NCBI GenBank assembly: GCA_963930655.1
Contig: OZ005603.1
Location: 26,116,201-26,180,200 of the forward strand
Source: Myrica gale
Taxonomy: Eukaryota; Streptophyta; Magnoliopsida; Fagales; Myricaceae
Length of the DNA stretch: 64,000 nucleotides
Direction: 5' to 3'
Part shown: positions 1-11,649 of the stretch, piece by piece
How positions within the stretch are numbered: the first letter of the stretch is position 1
How the letters are laid out: every line of letters begins with the position of its first letter
Position numbers and translations under genes: made by a program
Notes under the pieces: generated by a model
What the model was told of the DNA's origin: nothing
The model's database searches: none
Seen by the model: only the letters and a program-made list of their open reading frames with translations

Positions 1-151
1 AGATTTAGGTGATATTCGTTTGGTAGAAATTTGTAAGATTCTGATAAAATTGTAAATATTTAGGTGATGTTAAATTTGTATTGACATGCTTGCAGAAGTT
101 GTTAAAAGAGATTGATGTTTGTAAAAAAATGTAATAAAGTGTTTGATGCAG

Positions 152-252
152 GGGGATCCGAGTCAGATGATGCCGAGCTGTCAGATTGCTCATTGATGGC
201 GCTAAATTACCTGGAGCAGGAGGATCAGCGCAAAGATGGCAAGAAATCGTGA
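152..252 (+). CDS. Possible last exon of an unidentified gene (5' part outside or unresolved)
   Basis: After a plausible acceptor (AG at 150-151, preceded by T-rich sequence), a short open frame encodes an acidic stretch beginning GSESDDAELSDC, continues through MALNYLEQED, and ends in a lysine-rich tail with TGA at 250-252. I do not recognise the family. The codons read like a real C-terminus rather than random AT-rich DNA. No upstream exon is visible in the 150 bases before it. It could also be coding sequence carried by the retroelement that follows. Confidence is low. Confidence 0.3.
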
Positions 253-393
253 TCTAGCATAATTGGGGCGGTTTTCGCGCACGTGTCGATTTTTTGGCCA
301 TAACTTTGGCTACAAGTGTCCGATTCGCGCCCGTGACCCCAATTCGGAAAGCTTTCTTCGGCGTGCACGTCATAGCCACTGAGATATGCTCGG

Positions 394-786
394 TGCACCT
401 TGTCTCAAGCCCCAAATCCGCTGTTTTCTTTTCTGAATCTCCATTTTTAGTTAATTTTTGCTATTTATGGTAATTTTTTATTTGTCAATTAGGAAATAAT
501 TCTGAAACCGATTTGGGCTAGATTTTTGTAATCGTTTGATTTCTTTCCGTATTTTGTTTTGGTAAGACTTTTAGGGTTTTGCTATTTTTGGTAAAATTCT
601 ATGAAGGTCGATTTTTCAGCTATTTTAACCCGGCTTGTGAGTTGTTTTGATTCATTCCCAAATATTAAGAATTCTATTGAATCTAGAGTGTTTTCTGAAT
701 TCTTGGGGTCGAAATTCTCTCTTTCCTTCTTGCAAATTGCCTATTGTTTTTAGCCTACAGAATAATCTCTATTCTGTTCGGCGCCA
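394..786 (+). repeat. 5' LTR of the Ty3-type relic
   Basis: It begins TGCACCTTGTCTCAAGCCCC, ends TTCGGCGCCA, and aligns without large gaps to 2144-2537. The end is well fixed by the primer-binding site that follows. The start is set by where similarity to the 3' copy begins, so it may be a minimum. Confidence 0.8.
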
Positions 787-788
787 AT

Positions 789-806
789 TGGTATTAGAGC
801 TTAGCA
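789..806 (+). other. Primer-binding site (initiator tRNA-Met type)
   Basis: TGGTATTAGAGCTTAGC lies two bases after the LTR end. It matches the TGGTATCAGAGC complement of plant initiator tRNA-Met with one or two changes, the usual primer for Ty3 and copia elements. Confidence 0.75.
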
Positions 807-838
807 TCTTCCTGAGGTAGTATTTTCATCAGTATTCA

Positions 839-1579
839 ATGGCTGGTGGTCGTGGTCGTGGTGGGCAGGTTACGAATGAGGAAGTCCCGCACCGTGATCG
901 TAACATTCAGGATGTTATGATTGAGGATTGGCAGAGGTAAGTGGCAGAGTTAACCCAGCGCCTGGCGGCGCAGGAAATCGGACATCATGATGTGGAAGAT
1001 TCTAATACCGACAATTCCACCTTCGAAAACCTGTATCACAATCAACTTCAGGAGTACCATGGTCGAGAGGACCGTCATGGAGACCTCGGGTTCAGAGTTT
1101 ATTTGCCCGAGTTTTCTGGTACGTTACAAGCTGATTGTTTTATCGATTGGTTGAATGAAGTAGAACGGATTTTCGATTACAAAGAGGTCTCAGATCGTGT
1201 CAAAGTGAAATTGGTGGCCATCAAACTCAAAGGTAGAGCATCTGCGTGGTGGGAGCAGTTGAAACGTTCAAGAGACAGGCAGGGCAAGGCCAAGATCTAT
1301 GATTGGGAGAAGATGAAGAGTCACTTCCTTCCCTTTGGCTATACTCAAACACTGTTTCAGCGACTTCATTCGTTGAGGTAAGGGATGAGATCAGTGGAAG
1401 ATTATACGGAGGAGTTCTATCAGTTGATCTCCCAGAATGATCTGACTGAGACAGAAGAGCAGATGGTGACGCGCTATTTGGGAGGTTTGCGACAACCTCT
1501 GCAGGATGCCCTCAGCCTTCACTCGCTGTGGACAGTTTCTGAAGCCTACCAGCATGCTCTTGCTGCAGAGAAACAGTAG
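839..1579 (+). pseudogene. Retrotransposon gag remnant
   Basis: The frame starts at ATG 839 (MAGGRGRGGQ) and continues through a Retrotrans_gag-type domain with hallmarks YLPEFSG, FIDWLNEVERIF, LKGRASAWWEQL and SVEDYTEEFYQL. Stops interrupt the same frame near 935 (TAA), 1379 (TAA) and 1577 (TAG). Each fits C-to-T change of a glutamine codon, as expected from decay of methylated cytosines. The protein would have formed the particle coat. It is not functional here. Confidence 0.8.
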
Positions 1580-1656
1580 AATATGAGACCTGTCATTAGA
1601 AACAACCAAAGCAATAGGTCTGAGAACCAGTGTATAACGAAGAATGAGAGGAGGAT

Positions 1657-2134
1657 GTGCTGTATGGAGATGACCATGAGACTCTGGTCATTCATAAGAG
1701 CCTCCTGACTCCCAGAGGCGATTCCGAAGATGATTGGTTGAGAACCAATATCTTCCACACAACCTGCACCGTGGCCGACAAAGTCTGCAAGATGATTATT
1801 GACAGCGGCAGTTGCGAGAACGTAGTCTCTGAAGACGCTGTCCAGAAGTTGTAGCTGAAGACAGATCGTCACCCCAAGCCATATAAATTTTCCTAGCTGA
1901 ATAAGGGCACTGAGGTAACAGTAGATAAACGATGCTTAGTGTCTTTTTCTGTTGGCAAGAAATATCTCGATAATGCTTGGTATGATGTGGTGTCCATGGA
2001 TGCATGTCATATACTGTTAGGCAAACATTGGCAGTATGATCGGAGTGTGGTACATGATGGACGAAAGAATACATATTCCCTTAGCATCAAAGGGAAAAAG
2101 ATTGTGTTGGCACCTCGTCGGGAAGGACCCAATC
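1657..2134 (+). pseudogene. Retropepsin-like protease remnant
   Basis: This is in the same orientation as gag. It carries an aspartic-protease active-site-like motif (MIIDSGSCENVVS, about 1790-1828) and the downstream DACHILLGKHWQYDR motif (about 2000-2045) typical of the plant Ty3 gag-pol protease domain. Stops at about 1852 and 1894 break it. The frame runs to the edge of the 3' LTR with no reverse transcriptase following. Confidence 0.75.
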
Positions 2135-2143
2135 CCACCCCAG

Positions 2144-2537
2144 TGAACCTCGTTTCGAGCCCCAAATCCGCTGTTTTCCTTTTCGAATCTCCATTTTTAG
2201 TTAATTTTTGCTATTTATGGTAATTTTCTATTTGTCGATTAAGAAATAATTCTGAACCCGATTTGGGCCATATTTTTGGCAATCTTTTGATTCCTTTCCG
2301 TATTTCGTTTTGGTAAGACTTTTAGGGTTTTGCTATTTTTGGTAAAATTCTATGAAGGTTGATTTTTTCAGCTATTTTAACCCGGCTTGTGGGTTGTTTT
2401 GATTCATTCCCGAATATTAAGAATTTTATTGAATCCAGAGTGTTTTCTGAATTCTTGGGTCGAAATTCTCTCTTTCCTTCTTGCAAATTGCCTATTGTTT
2501 TTAGTCTATAAAATAATCTCTATTCTGTTCGGCGTCA
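2144..2537 (+). repeat. 3' LTR of the Ty3-type relic
   Basis: It begins TGAACCTCGTTTCGAGCCCC and ends TTCGGCGTCA, colinear with 394-786 and differing by scattered substitutions. Confidence 0.8.
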
Positions 2538-3879
2538 GTGTTGTATTACAATACGTGTGTTTTGTGATGTTTGACATGTAAATATAAAAGTAGAATGCAA
2601 ATCCAAAAAAAATATTCAACCGAACATGCCCTTAAAAAGGAAGGACTATTTTGGTATACCAAAAATAAAAACTATCGTGCAAACAAAAAAATAGAGAAAT
2701 TTTCTTTTAACGGGTGTATTGTACGAAGTGGCTTTACTATACGAAAGAGGATGGACGCACGTTTCACTTAGGTCAATGTCAGTATGACTCGATCATCTCC
2801 CTACCTTTTTTTGGTTTAATCCCCTAAATTAGGGTTGTTCAGATCCTAACCTACTAACATTCGTCCAAACACGATCAAGTTTCGGGTGGCCTATATGCGA
2901 GGCCCAGTTAGGGTCAGGCTTAGAATACTCAAGCCCAACTATTTCGATTGGGCTCGAGATGGTAAGATCTGCTTTGTTAAGGGGTAGGTTCGAGCGGTAC
3001 CGAATTCTCCCATGGTTGGGAGTAAGATCGTCCAACTCCAACCGCGATCAACCTTGACAGAGCTTAATGGAAGTCGGCCTTCAACCAGTTCCACCCCTTA
3101 AGTCGGGCGGTTTGGTCAACCTTAGAATCCAACCGTAGGGAGAGTTCAGTACTGACAGACTCGAACCGAGTCTTGTATACTGATCTCCAGAGAATATGGG
3201 CTATTATAATAATACACATAAAGAGTTGTCTCTAGTTGCTCCCTCTTATCCCTTTTAATCTAAAAAAATTAATTGAGATCTAAATCAAGATTAATCTAAT
3301 AAGTCTACGTTTTTAACTTCTATAAAATGTGCGAATCCGCTTCTTCCCAAATTAACTAAGAAAAAGAGATTTAAATCAACACCCAATTGGAGGAATTTAG
3401 CGAGACGATAAATTTACGAGAATTTGGGAAAATGATGCTTAAGGACAAAAGCGAAGGAACCGCGTACATTTGGAGTGCATGGTTTTCATCATCGAGGAGA
3501 ATTGAACTTTTTGGAACTCTCACGCTTCTTTATCCGCGTGCCAAACACGGTCCAAGAATCTAGCGCCGGACGCAAGAGCCCGCCAACCCCAAAGGAATGT
3601 TCTCTATTCTTCCGCCGTTCCGCGACTGGCGAGTACACCAATCTTGGAACTAAGGCACGTGAAGAATGAACCATGTGATATTATGAGGTCAAGTACGAAT
3701 TAAGAAAATTAATAGGGTAGTTTATAGGAGTAATGATAGAATGTGAGGGGTAGTGTACGTAAAAGAATTGACATTCGGATCAGAAACACGCACTCTCATG
3801 GGGAATCATGCACATGGCCCATGATTTTGCCCCCCTTCCCAACCATCATTTGCCCTCGGTCTCTCGAACTGTGTGACTG
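2538..3879. other. Intergenic, no gene recognised
   Basis: AT-rich DNA. Around 2833-3140 is a GC-richer block starting TAGGGTTGTTCAG, which resembles the TAGGGCTGTCCA end of the hAT MITEs at 11650 and 38248 but has no matching right end. The short frames across it look like chance. Confidence 0.5.
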
Positions 3880-4237
3880 AGGTTACGTTTGAAAATTTTT
3901 TTGTATTGATTTTAGTGTTGGTATCGGGTTTAGTGAAAAAGTGAAGAGAGGGGTCAATTTTTCATATTTTTTGAAGGGAGAGAGAGAGATTTTATCGTAG
4001 TATTTTATTGTGAGTTGGTGAAATATTTTGTGAAATATTTTGTACAAATGCACCCTGAGTGTTAAATTTTTTAAAATTTTAGGGTATTAAATTTAGTGAA
4101 AAAGTGAAAATAAAAATAATTTTTTATATTTATTATAGTAAAAAGTAATGATTTGGTGGGGGAGAGAAATTATATTATAATTTTTTATTGTGTTAAAATT
4201 TTAGAAATGATAAAATTTTGTGTTGCAAACGCAACCT
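3880..4237. mobile_element. Foldback MITE relic, family with GTGAAAAAGTGAA motif
   Basis: The left end AGGTTACGTTTGAAAA is the inverted complement of the right end (TTTTGTGTTGCAAACGCAACCT, last base 4237) with few mismatches. The interior carries two copies of a block with TTTAGTGAAAAAGTGAA. A related motif occurs in the element at 21680-21866. No target duplication is clear. Confidence 0.55.
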
Positions 4238-5684
4238 CCCGTTTGGTTGGATTCGAGTTGTCTCCGATGTTGCTGTCTAAATTATATGATGTAATTTAGT
4301 AATTTAAAGAGATATATATATAATTGATAAATTTTATATTATTTAAAATTATTTATATAAAACTTTAAATAACATGAACTCTATAATAAAAATTTATTTA
4401 TTATGTCTATTTTTTCCTTCGAATTATAAGATACAACTAATAGAAAATTACAAAAAAATTAATTTTTTATAATTTTTTTTTATTAATCATACTCAGAATA
4501 TCTGAATTACCCAAACTAGTAACACAAAGATATTGATACAAATTATATCAATCAATTTTCTAACACAATCGTGTTTTTGTAAGCTCTTTCAACATTTAGG
4601 TTTTAACTTATGGCGCAACTTGTGAAATTGTTTCCTGCAACATACAAATACTCTGGGTCGAGAGATTTATATTTAATAAAATAATTTCTATATCAAATAA
4701 TTTCTTTTCATCAAAATAAATATAAGAAATTTACTCAAACCATCTGTCTCTTCAGTTTTTTATCAATACCTAACACAAAAAAAATTTAAACCTCCAAAAT
4801 TTTGGAAGCTAAGATCATACTCAGATTGGGTACATTTGGGGTTCAATCATTGAGGCGAGCATGAGGAATATTGCCAGAGTACCTTAAATGGACCACACAT
4901 GTGCATGAGGTGAAACGTTTACCACCTTTTGTTTACTATCAACTTATATAAGTGTGACATTGAACGGAACACGACTTAATCAACGTGTGACAATCTGAAA
5001 GGGTACGGCCGGCCAACTTTTGGAAGATGCTTTAGTTGGTCACTCGACAGTCTTTCCGGAAGCACAAAGGTGTCATCAGTCATGTTGTACTCCACTATGT
5101 AGTGTCGGTCGACTCAGGGCCGGCTCAAGCCAAATGGAGACTAAGGCACTATAAATTAGTAGGCCTTTTATATACTTTTTAACATAAAAATATTTAAAAT
5201 CAATATAAAATATTTCAAGGTTAATTATTTTTTATATGACTATTATACATGACATTAAAGGATCATAACTCGCACCGTTAAAAAATTTATAGGATATTTT
5301 CTCTTTAAGCAAATTTTAAAATTTTGAAAATATATCATTTGATAAGCAAAAAGATAGTCCACTCGTGATCAAAATATGAAAAGATAACATCTTGCCACTT
5401 GCTAAAAGGCTAGGTTGGGCTGGTAGGCCGCAGATGTAAACCGATCCACAAAAGCCCAATTAGCTAAGGCCCAAACTCTGAGCTGAGTACATTGAGATTG
5501 AAATGGCAATTCAGTCACCTCATAAGTCGAGAGCGCCCATTAGTAATAAACGGCCAGAGAAGAATTCACAGCAAATATTTATATTTACTGAGAGTGAGAG
5601 ACTTTCTAATTCCAAAAAAAAAAGTGAGACTTTCTAAAACTCAGATGAGATGCTTGAAGCCACTCGGTGTCTGTTTTTTTTTTT
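4238..5684. other. Intergenic, no gene recognised
   Basis: Mostly AT-rich. At about 5115 the string CAGGGCCGGCTCAAG resembles a common plant hAT element terminus, but I found no opposite end nearby. Nothing else is recognised. Confidence 0.5.
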
Positions 5685-6080
5685 ATTAAATACACTTTGT
5701 CTCCTTATTTTTGGAGCCATTTTACACTTTACATCCCGATGTATTATTTTTGACACATTATACTCCTTAACTTACACATTTTTTTTTCAATTTGGACCCC
5801 GTACTCAAATTGTCATTTAATTTAGACGGATTCCGTCAAAATGTGAATTGCAATGTGTAAAAATCTCCAAAGATAAGGAGGACAATGTGTAAATTTCCCA
5901 AAAGATAATGGGGAAATGTGTAAAAAATTTGACGGAATCCGTCTAAATTAAAGGACAATTTGGGTACGGGATCCAACTTGAAAAAATGTATAACTTTTAT
6001 GGGTCTAATGTGTCAAAAATAATATATCGGCTGCAAAGTGTAAATGACCCCAAAGATAAGGGGGCAAAGTGTATTTAACC
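5685..6080. mobile_element. Foldback element with long terminal inverted repeats
   Basis: The left arm (ATTAAATACACTTTGTCTCC onward, about 5685-5840) is the inverted complement of the right arm (about 5920-6080, ending AAAGTGTATTTAAC). The arms share blocks such as ACACTTTGC, TAATTTAGACGGATTCCGTC and ATTTTTGACACATTA. The centre is about 80 bp. No protein is encoded. Flanking T tracts could be a duplicated target but are too simple to prove it. Half-copies lie near 22590-22760 and 38026-38107, and a more distant full foldback at 41824-42140. Confidence 0.75.
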
Positions 6081-6089
6081 CTTTTTTTA

Positions 6090-6661
6090 AAAGAAATTGT
6101 AATTTATATATTAATGTCTGAGAAAAAGAAGTCGGTAGAAACCAGAATCACGTCCATAGAACCAACGAAAAAATCTAAATGGTCCAAAGGCCTTACAATA
6201 TACCGGATCTAAAGATTTGGTAACCAATTAGACCACAAGTTCTAGGACCATAAATATTCACAAAGAATGTAAGGCAACCACAAGTCGCCCACAAGGGCCG
6301 CAACATTATAGAAACTGGCCATGAAGACCAAAATACAATACAAACTCACCTTAAAGGCCAAGTTACAACACAAACAGAAAAACGACCACAAGGGTCAGGA
6401 CACGACATAACAGGACCGCCACTCATGGCGACGATGGCTTCCACCATAGGAAAAACAACTGGTGCAATGATCCGACTCCCTTGGGATGACCTTCTTGCTT
6501 GAATTGGCTGCATTAGGGAGAGGAGAAAACGAGAGCTTCGCGAAGCACAAAACAATGACGGCCATGGAATCCACCGGAGAAAAAAAGGGGCCAAAATGTC
6601 GTGAAGATGGTGGGTGGCAGTAGGGGTGATAGAAGGTGCAAATTGACCAGAATAACGACGA
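6090..6661 (-). mobile_element. Probable minus-strand retroposon, 3' part, split by a solo LTR
   Basis: GC-richer, gene-free DNA that continues at 9331 once the solo LTR and its target duplication are removed. On the minus strand the joined block starts CT-rich near 9780 and ends near 6090 in an A-rich run, like the two poly(A) retroposons elsewhere in the window. No target duplication was found, so the assignment is tentative. Confidence 0.35.
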
Positions 6662-6666
6662 AAATG

Positions 6667-9325
6667 TGTAATACCCCTCTCGTGTTTTATTATGTCTAAG
6701 ATATAGTTTTTATGATATGAGTATGATTATATTTTATTCGTGTTATTTTTACAAGAATAGTTGAGCAGACAGGGCTGACAGGGGCAAAACTGTAATTACA
6801 GGGCTGGCCGAGTAATGAGAATGCTAGGGCTGGCCAACTGATGCATGACAGGGCTGCCCGAGTGTGTTGAACCTTGCATGCCCGAGAAATTTGTGATTTC
6901 ATGCACATGACGTACTACTTTCTTATGTCACTATTCTACGTGTCTTAACCATATTTCATGAATTTAATGCCTTCTTATCTTAAAGTTTAAGTGGAGTCTT
7001 GTGATTGACCTCATCCATTACCTCACTCTTTAGCAAAGTTACGTAAGTTATGGGGTAACTTTGGTGGCTTTTTACGATTGGTTGACAGATGATTCTTTAA
7101 TATTTTGTCTAGACTAGGGTAGGCTACGTAGGTTGACCAAGGGGAATTAACCATAAACCTATTTATTTGCTCGGCAAAGAGAGTAAGACTCATCCTTCTA
7201 CCGACCTGCTACCAACATTACCCTTCTACTAACTTGATACCAACATTACCACTAACCTAAAGAGAAAATCCAGTTGACCAAAGCAAGAAAGAAAGTGAAA
7301 ACCGTAGGAAAGGGCCCGAGGTAATTTTTGGTCTGCACTTTTTCCTTTAGCAACTTTTGTCTTTTCCTGCCCTAACAAAGTGTTATGTTGTTTAGGTGAG
7401 AAACTCAGACAAACACGTCTAAGGTAGTGGGTAGTTTGCATGATCTGTGTCGGGAGAATATTGTAGAAAACCAACTAAATCGTATAAGTTGTTGGACCTG
7501 TCTATTTCAGCATGTTGATTTTAAACTTCTGTAAATGCTTACTGGTCTCTTCATATCTAAAGCTTATAGATAATTTATAAGTGTAGAGAGACAGATCTTA
7601 ACACACGAAGAACATATGAAAAAGACAGGCCTTGTTAGTGAAAATCGTGCATTGTTCAAAACAACCCCATGAAATACTTGTATATTTGCTCTGGAAATTT
7701 GTGTACGTGTAGTATATGATCACAATAGGCCCCAGTAAAAATTTCAGGGCAATCTGAGGTCGGGAAAGATCGAAAATGCCCCTGGTGGTTTCAAGGGCAG
7801 TATCGACATTTCACATTAAGCTTTAATGTAAAAAGGTCCTACCTGGAAAAATGAATTTATGAATGTGTAGAGCATGAAAATAGATGGAGAAGCCCAAGTT
7901 TGAGCCCAAACCGACCTGTTTAGAGGGCCCAAATCACACGGCTTGTTAAGGTCCACAAATGGACCTTTGAGCCGGTTACTTTTAAATGGCCTTAGGGAGT
8001 ATTTTAAGTTGGAAAGCTGATCCATCAGGAGCCCAAACAGTACACAATTGCACTTGTAAATGAAAAGAAGAAATCGTGTGCTTAAAGTTTAGTCTTGATC
8101 TCCTATATTTGATAAGTTTTATGCAACATGTTATGAGTTGCTTGCACATGTTTGATCTATGAACTAAAAGATGTTAAGATGAAATTGATTGATGAAAATG
8201 GGGTCACAACAGTACCCTAATGAAGCTCAAAGTGAGCAAAAAGGCTATGGAATGACAAAAGAAAATAAAAGACCCGAAAGGGTACACATGCAAGAACCAT
8301 TATGAATCTATGAATAAATGATGAATCGTGATTTTGTATTGTATTATATTATTTATAATGATTGCATACATATCATGAATCATTGAGTGGACCAAGATCG
8401 GAGGATGGAAACCGAATTTACCGAGGTGTTTTCCGTAAATGATGGGTGACGATACCATTCACTAAAGGGGAGAGTACAACCCACCGCTTTGAGAAAAAGG
8501 GTGGGCTCCTAACCTAAAGGGGCAAAGTGCCGAACTATGAAATGGTCCTGGTACAGTTGGCACGAGATAAGTCCCGGAGGAGAGGAGAGACGTACAACCC
8601 AGCTCTGGGGGATTGAACAAAAGCAGACGACGGAAACACCTCAACATCAAAGGAATGGATGGGAATTGGGTGCACAATATCATTTCATTACATGTGCATT
8701 GATATATGTATGAATTTTATGAATGGTATGAAAGCATGCATACTCTATCACGTATCATATTGTCATATGCTATGCATTGTTATATCTTTGCATGCTCTTT
8801 CTTTTATGATTATCATGTCCCTTTTTCCGACCTTACTGAGTCTGTAGGACTCACCCCTTTTATGTTTATTGGTGGTTGCCTTTTTATTGATAAGCAGGAG
8901 GTGAAATTGTGATGAAGAGCAGATTGGTTCCGCTTTCTTTGATTTTACTCGGATCGTATTCCAAATGATTTTATTTGGTGGACATCGGTTGTATAAACTC
9001 TGTGAGCATCAGGAGACTCACCCTTTTGTTATCTAGTCTTTTGTGTTTTTGGCAGGATGATTTTGTAACTTTCTAATTGTTTTTGTTTTATTTTACTTAT
9101 TCATATGAGATTTTTGTGGGATACGATCTCGAATGGTACCTAAAGGACCATTTTCAATAAATCCATGAAACTATTATTTTTTTTGTTCCTTAATAGACTT
9201 ATTGATTTCCAATGAAACGTTTCCGCTAAACGCAAGTTATTAGGCTTTGAGAAGTGTATTTTGTGCCGTAATCCCCGCATGTGTGCATTCCATTACTATA
9301 GGAGAGCCTAGGACGGGGCGTGACA
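6667..9325 (+). mobile_element. Solo LTR of 2,659 bp with 5-bp target duplication
   Basis: The block starts TGTAATACCCCTC and ends GGACGGGGCGTGACA, the TG...CA termini of plant LTRs. The five bases before it (AAATG, 6662-6666) are repeated directly after it (AAATG, 9326-9330). There is no internal domain, primer site or coding frame. This is the pattern left when two LTRs recombine and the interior is lost. Very long LTRs are known in some Ty3 lineages, but the family cannot be named from one LTR. The orientation is inferred from the TG/CA ends and is weak. Confidence 0.85.
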
Positions 9326-9330
9326 AAATG

Positions 9331-9790
9331 TCACGCGCGGGCCGCCACACGCCAGTAGGTGGACTCCAGACAGAGGCTTAAAAGGCCGCTATGAGAGGTA
9401 GAGCATGACAGGATGATCGGTGTCCTCCAAAAATCACTCAGAACAACTAAATTGGAGGAGGAGAAGAGGACCGAGCACGTAAGATCCACACGTGGTCCGC
9501 TGAGCACTAGGAGGAAGGGAGTCCATTTATGGGGGTTGTGCACATTGAAGACTTTGAGATCTAATTTCCTTTGATTTTGAGAAAAAATATCCAAGAAAGG
9601 ACCGAAAAATAGCAATCTGAGTAAATCCCAACTACCAGAAGTGTGGCTTAGGAAGAAGAGAGGCATGGGAGAAGCTCCGGGCTGGCAGAGGGGCTGGGCG
9701 CTGGGATCAGACGGTAGGGGAAGGGGAGACTCTACGGAGAGGGGAGAGTTGGCTCAAGTCGTATTAGTGCTTTCTTGTTAGGGAACAGTT
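9331..9790 (-). mobile_element. Probable minus-strand retroposon, 5' part, split by a solo LTR
   Basis: This is the continuation of the block at 6090-6661 on the far side of the solo LTR. The minus strand here is CT-rich at its start. The open minus-strand frame at 9331-9666 has no recognisable domain and is not called as a gene. Confidence 0.3.
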
Positions 9791-10725
9791 ACTTGTGCAG
9801 CACTGTGCATGCCAAGTGGACTTTCCTTCTTTCATAAGAATCATAACCTTCCCTCTAGCAAAACAGTGTAATTTTTAGATTTCCTTAAATCGTTCCCGTT
9901 CCATTATCATCAAGAATGAATGAGAAATCAACTGTTGGTTTAATTATTTCTCCTCCAATACCAAAAATCAATCGCATGTACCAACTTAAGTCCAATACCG
10001 TTGGTTTTTCTTCTAAGGCGAGTCTTTGCTATAATAAGAACTCCATCGCAGTGAATCATTGCTGCAAAATATGTCACAGCCCAAGATAACAAACCGAAAA
10101 TTAAGCCACAAATGTAGAACATGAAAAGTGTTTTTTTTTTTCTTGTATTTCAGATCCAAGTATGAGAAATGTTATTATTTTTTTCTTATTAAAAAATTTG
10201 TTAGCATATATGAACTAAGCACGACATATGAATATTGTATTATTTAGTGTTGTCTGTATTAAAGGTTAGGACAAAATTTAGATAAGGAATCATAGGGAAT
10301 CTTAACGAATCTCCTCAAGTGACACGAGCTTGTTTGGAAACGGGTCCTGGCTCTGGTTGAGGCGCCCTCCACGTCGTCCCACTGCGTTGAGGCGCAGTCT
10401 GAAGTGATAGTCTGCCATTGGTGTCTGCCTGAGCTTTCTTTCTTTCTCCAACGCTGGTGATTGCTTTTTGGTGTTATGAAACTCCTGCCATTTACCATGG
10501 ATAATCCCAGGACAAGCTCAAACTAGTGCTCTCTGTCGTTCACAACAGAGAATGGTGCAAGCTTCTACCCGATATTTTGGCTACAGTGCCGCAGACAAAA
10601 CATGATATTTGTATTGTAGTTTGACAGAACCCAGACTTCTCTTGACGTTTATAATTCTTTTTTGTACTTCGGATATTTCGTATTATTACACTTCGGGTAA
10701 TAATACGAATGAACCAAGCCACAAC
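9791..10725. other. Intergenic, nothing recognised
   Basis: No conserved frame, RNA gene or clear repeat was seen. Some T runs are present. Confidence 0.5.
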
Positions 10726-10739
10726 TATAAATCTAAGTT

Positions 10740-11630
10740 GGGAATACTTCTCTCTCTACCCTCTTTTCTCTCTGGTTTTCCCTACACGCCGCTGGTCCGG
10801 AGGAGAGGAGGCGCTCCGGCTCTCTCCTCCCCCTCCTCTTTTTTCTTTTCTCTTTTCCCCTCTTCCCGCTTCCCTTTTCTTCTCTCTGGCTCGGATGGTT
10901 GCCTCTGTTGGTTGGGATTTTGTTTTCTTTTTTCTTCTGTGCAAGTGGATGCCAAGCGTTGCCCGCTGTTTTCCGTTTAGTTTCTTCCCACACGCGCCAC
11001 ACCGTTGGTCTCCGTCGGCCGAGATCTACGTCTCCATACCCTTCCGCTTCCCAGACGACGGGGAGTGAAGCTTCACACGCGCCGTCCACTTTTGGGGCGC
11101 GTCCAGCTTCCACCGCCACCCGTCGCTTGCATCTATTCCCAGATCTAGCCTCTGTGGCTCTTGCCCTACCTTTTCAGCTGTGGATCTCCTCCTCCGACCA
11201 CCACGTGCCACCGTTCTGGCCAAAGTCTCCACGACCCTTTCCGTGGCCTATGTTATGCTTTCGCCCGTTTGGGCTAGCTTCTCTGTTTAAGGCTTGCTTA
11301 GGTTTAATGATGTGTTTTCCTACTGTTTGCAATTACAGCTGAGTTGCATGTTTAGACCTCAACTGGAGCCGGCTCGCCAACTCTGTTGTCGATCCTTCAG
11401 CGACAGTTCTTTCATGGGTTTTCCGTGTTTCCTAAGGCCCTAGGGTCCTCTCGCTTCGGACTTCGTGTCCGCCACCTCTGAGGACCTTGTGTCATCTTTT
11501 ATAGTCACTTTACTATTGGCCCTCCGCTGTCGTTTGTAAAGCCCCTTTTGAGTTCTTTTTCGTGTTTTTCTAGCTTGTAATTTTTGTTTGTATTTTTTCA
11601 ATATATAAAATTAGTTGTTGTAAAAAAAAT
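10740..11630 (+). mobile_element. Poly(A) retroposon, copy A (about 0.89 kb)
   Basis: A CT-rich start, a GC-rich middle and an A-rich 3' end (AATATATAAAATTAG then TAAAAAAAAT) are bracketed by TATAAATCTAAGTT (10726-10739) and TATAAATCTAGGTT (11631-11644), a 14-bp target duplication with one mismatch. The minus-strand copy at 35029-35901 shares blocks including GAGGACCTTGTGTCATCTTTTATA (GAGGACCTTGCGTCCTCTTTTATA there) and a T-rich GGGATTTTG/TGATTTTC...TGCAAGTGG stretch. No reverse transcriptase is present, so it is a non-autonomous element moved by a LINE-type machinery. Long open frames in the GC-rich middle (for example 10899-11342) have no recognisable domain. Confidence 0.75.
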
Positions 11631-11649
11631 TATAAATCTAGGTTTAAAC

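Larger units (their letters stand above)
394..2537 (+). mobile_element. Decayed Ty3-type LTR retrotransposon, gag-protease only
   Basis: Two direct repeats of 393 and 394 bp (394-786 and 2144-2537), both starting TG and ending CA, enclose a primer-binding site, a gag-like frame and a retropepsin-like frame. Reverse transcriptase, RNase H and integrase are absent. The base before the 3' repeat is not in a purine tract, and the flanks show no clear 5-bp duplication. The protease region therefore probably joins the 3' LTR through an internal deletion, and the true LTR may extend upstream of 394, where the sequence is LTR-like. Several in-frame stops show the element is dead. Confidence 0.8.

Noticed and set aside
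10609-11342. Several overlapping open frames of 119-147 codons
   Set aside because: They fall inside the poly(A) retroposon, run in multiple frames and both strands, and have no recognisable domain. GC-rich composition explains them.
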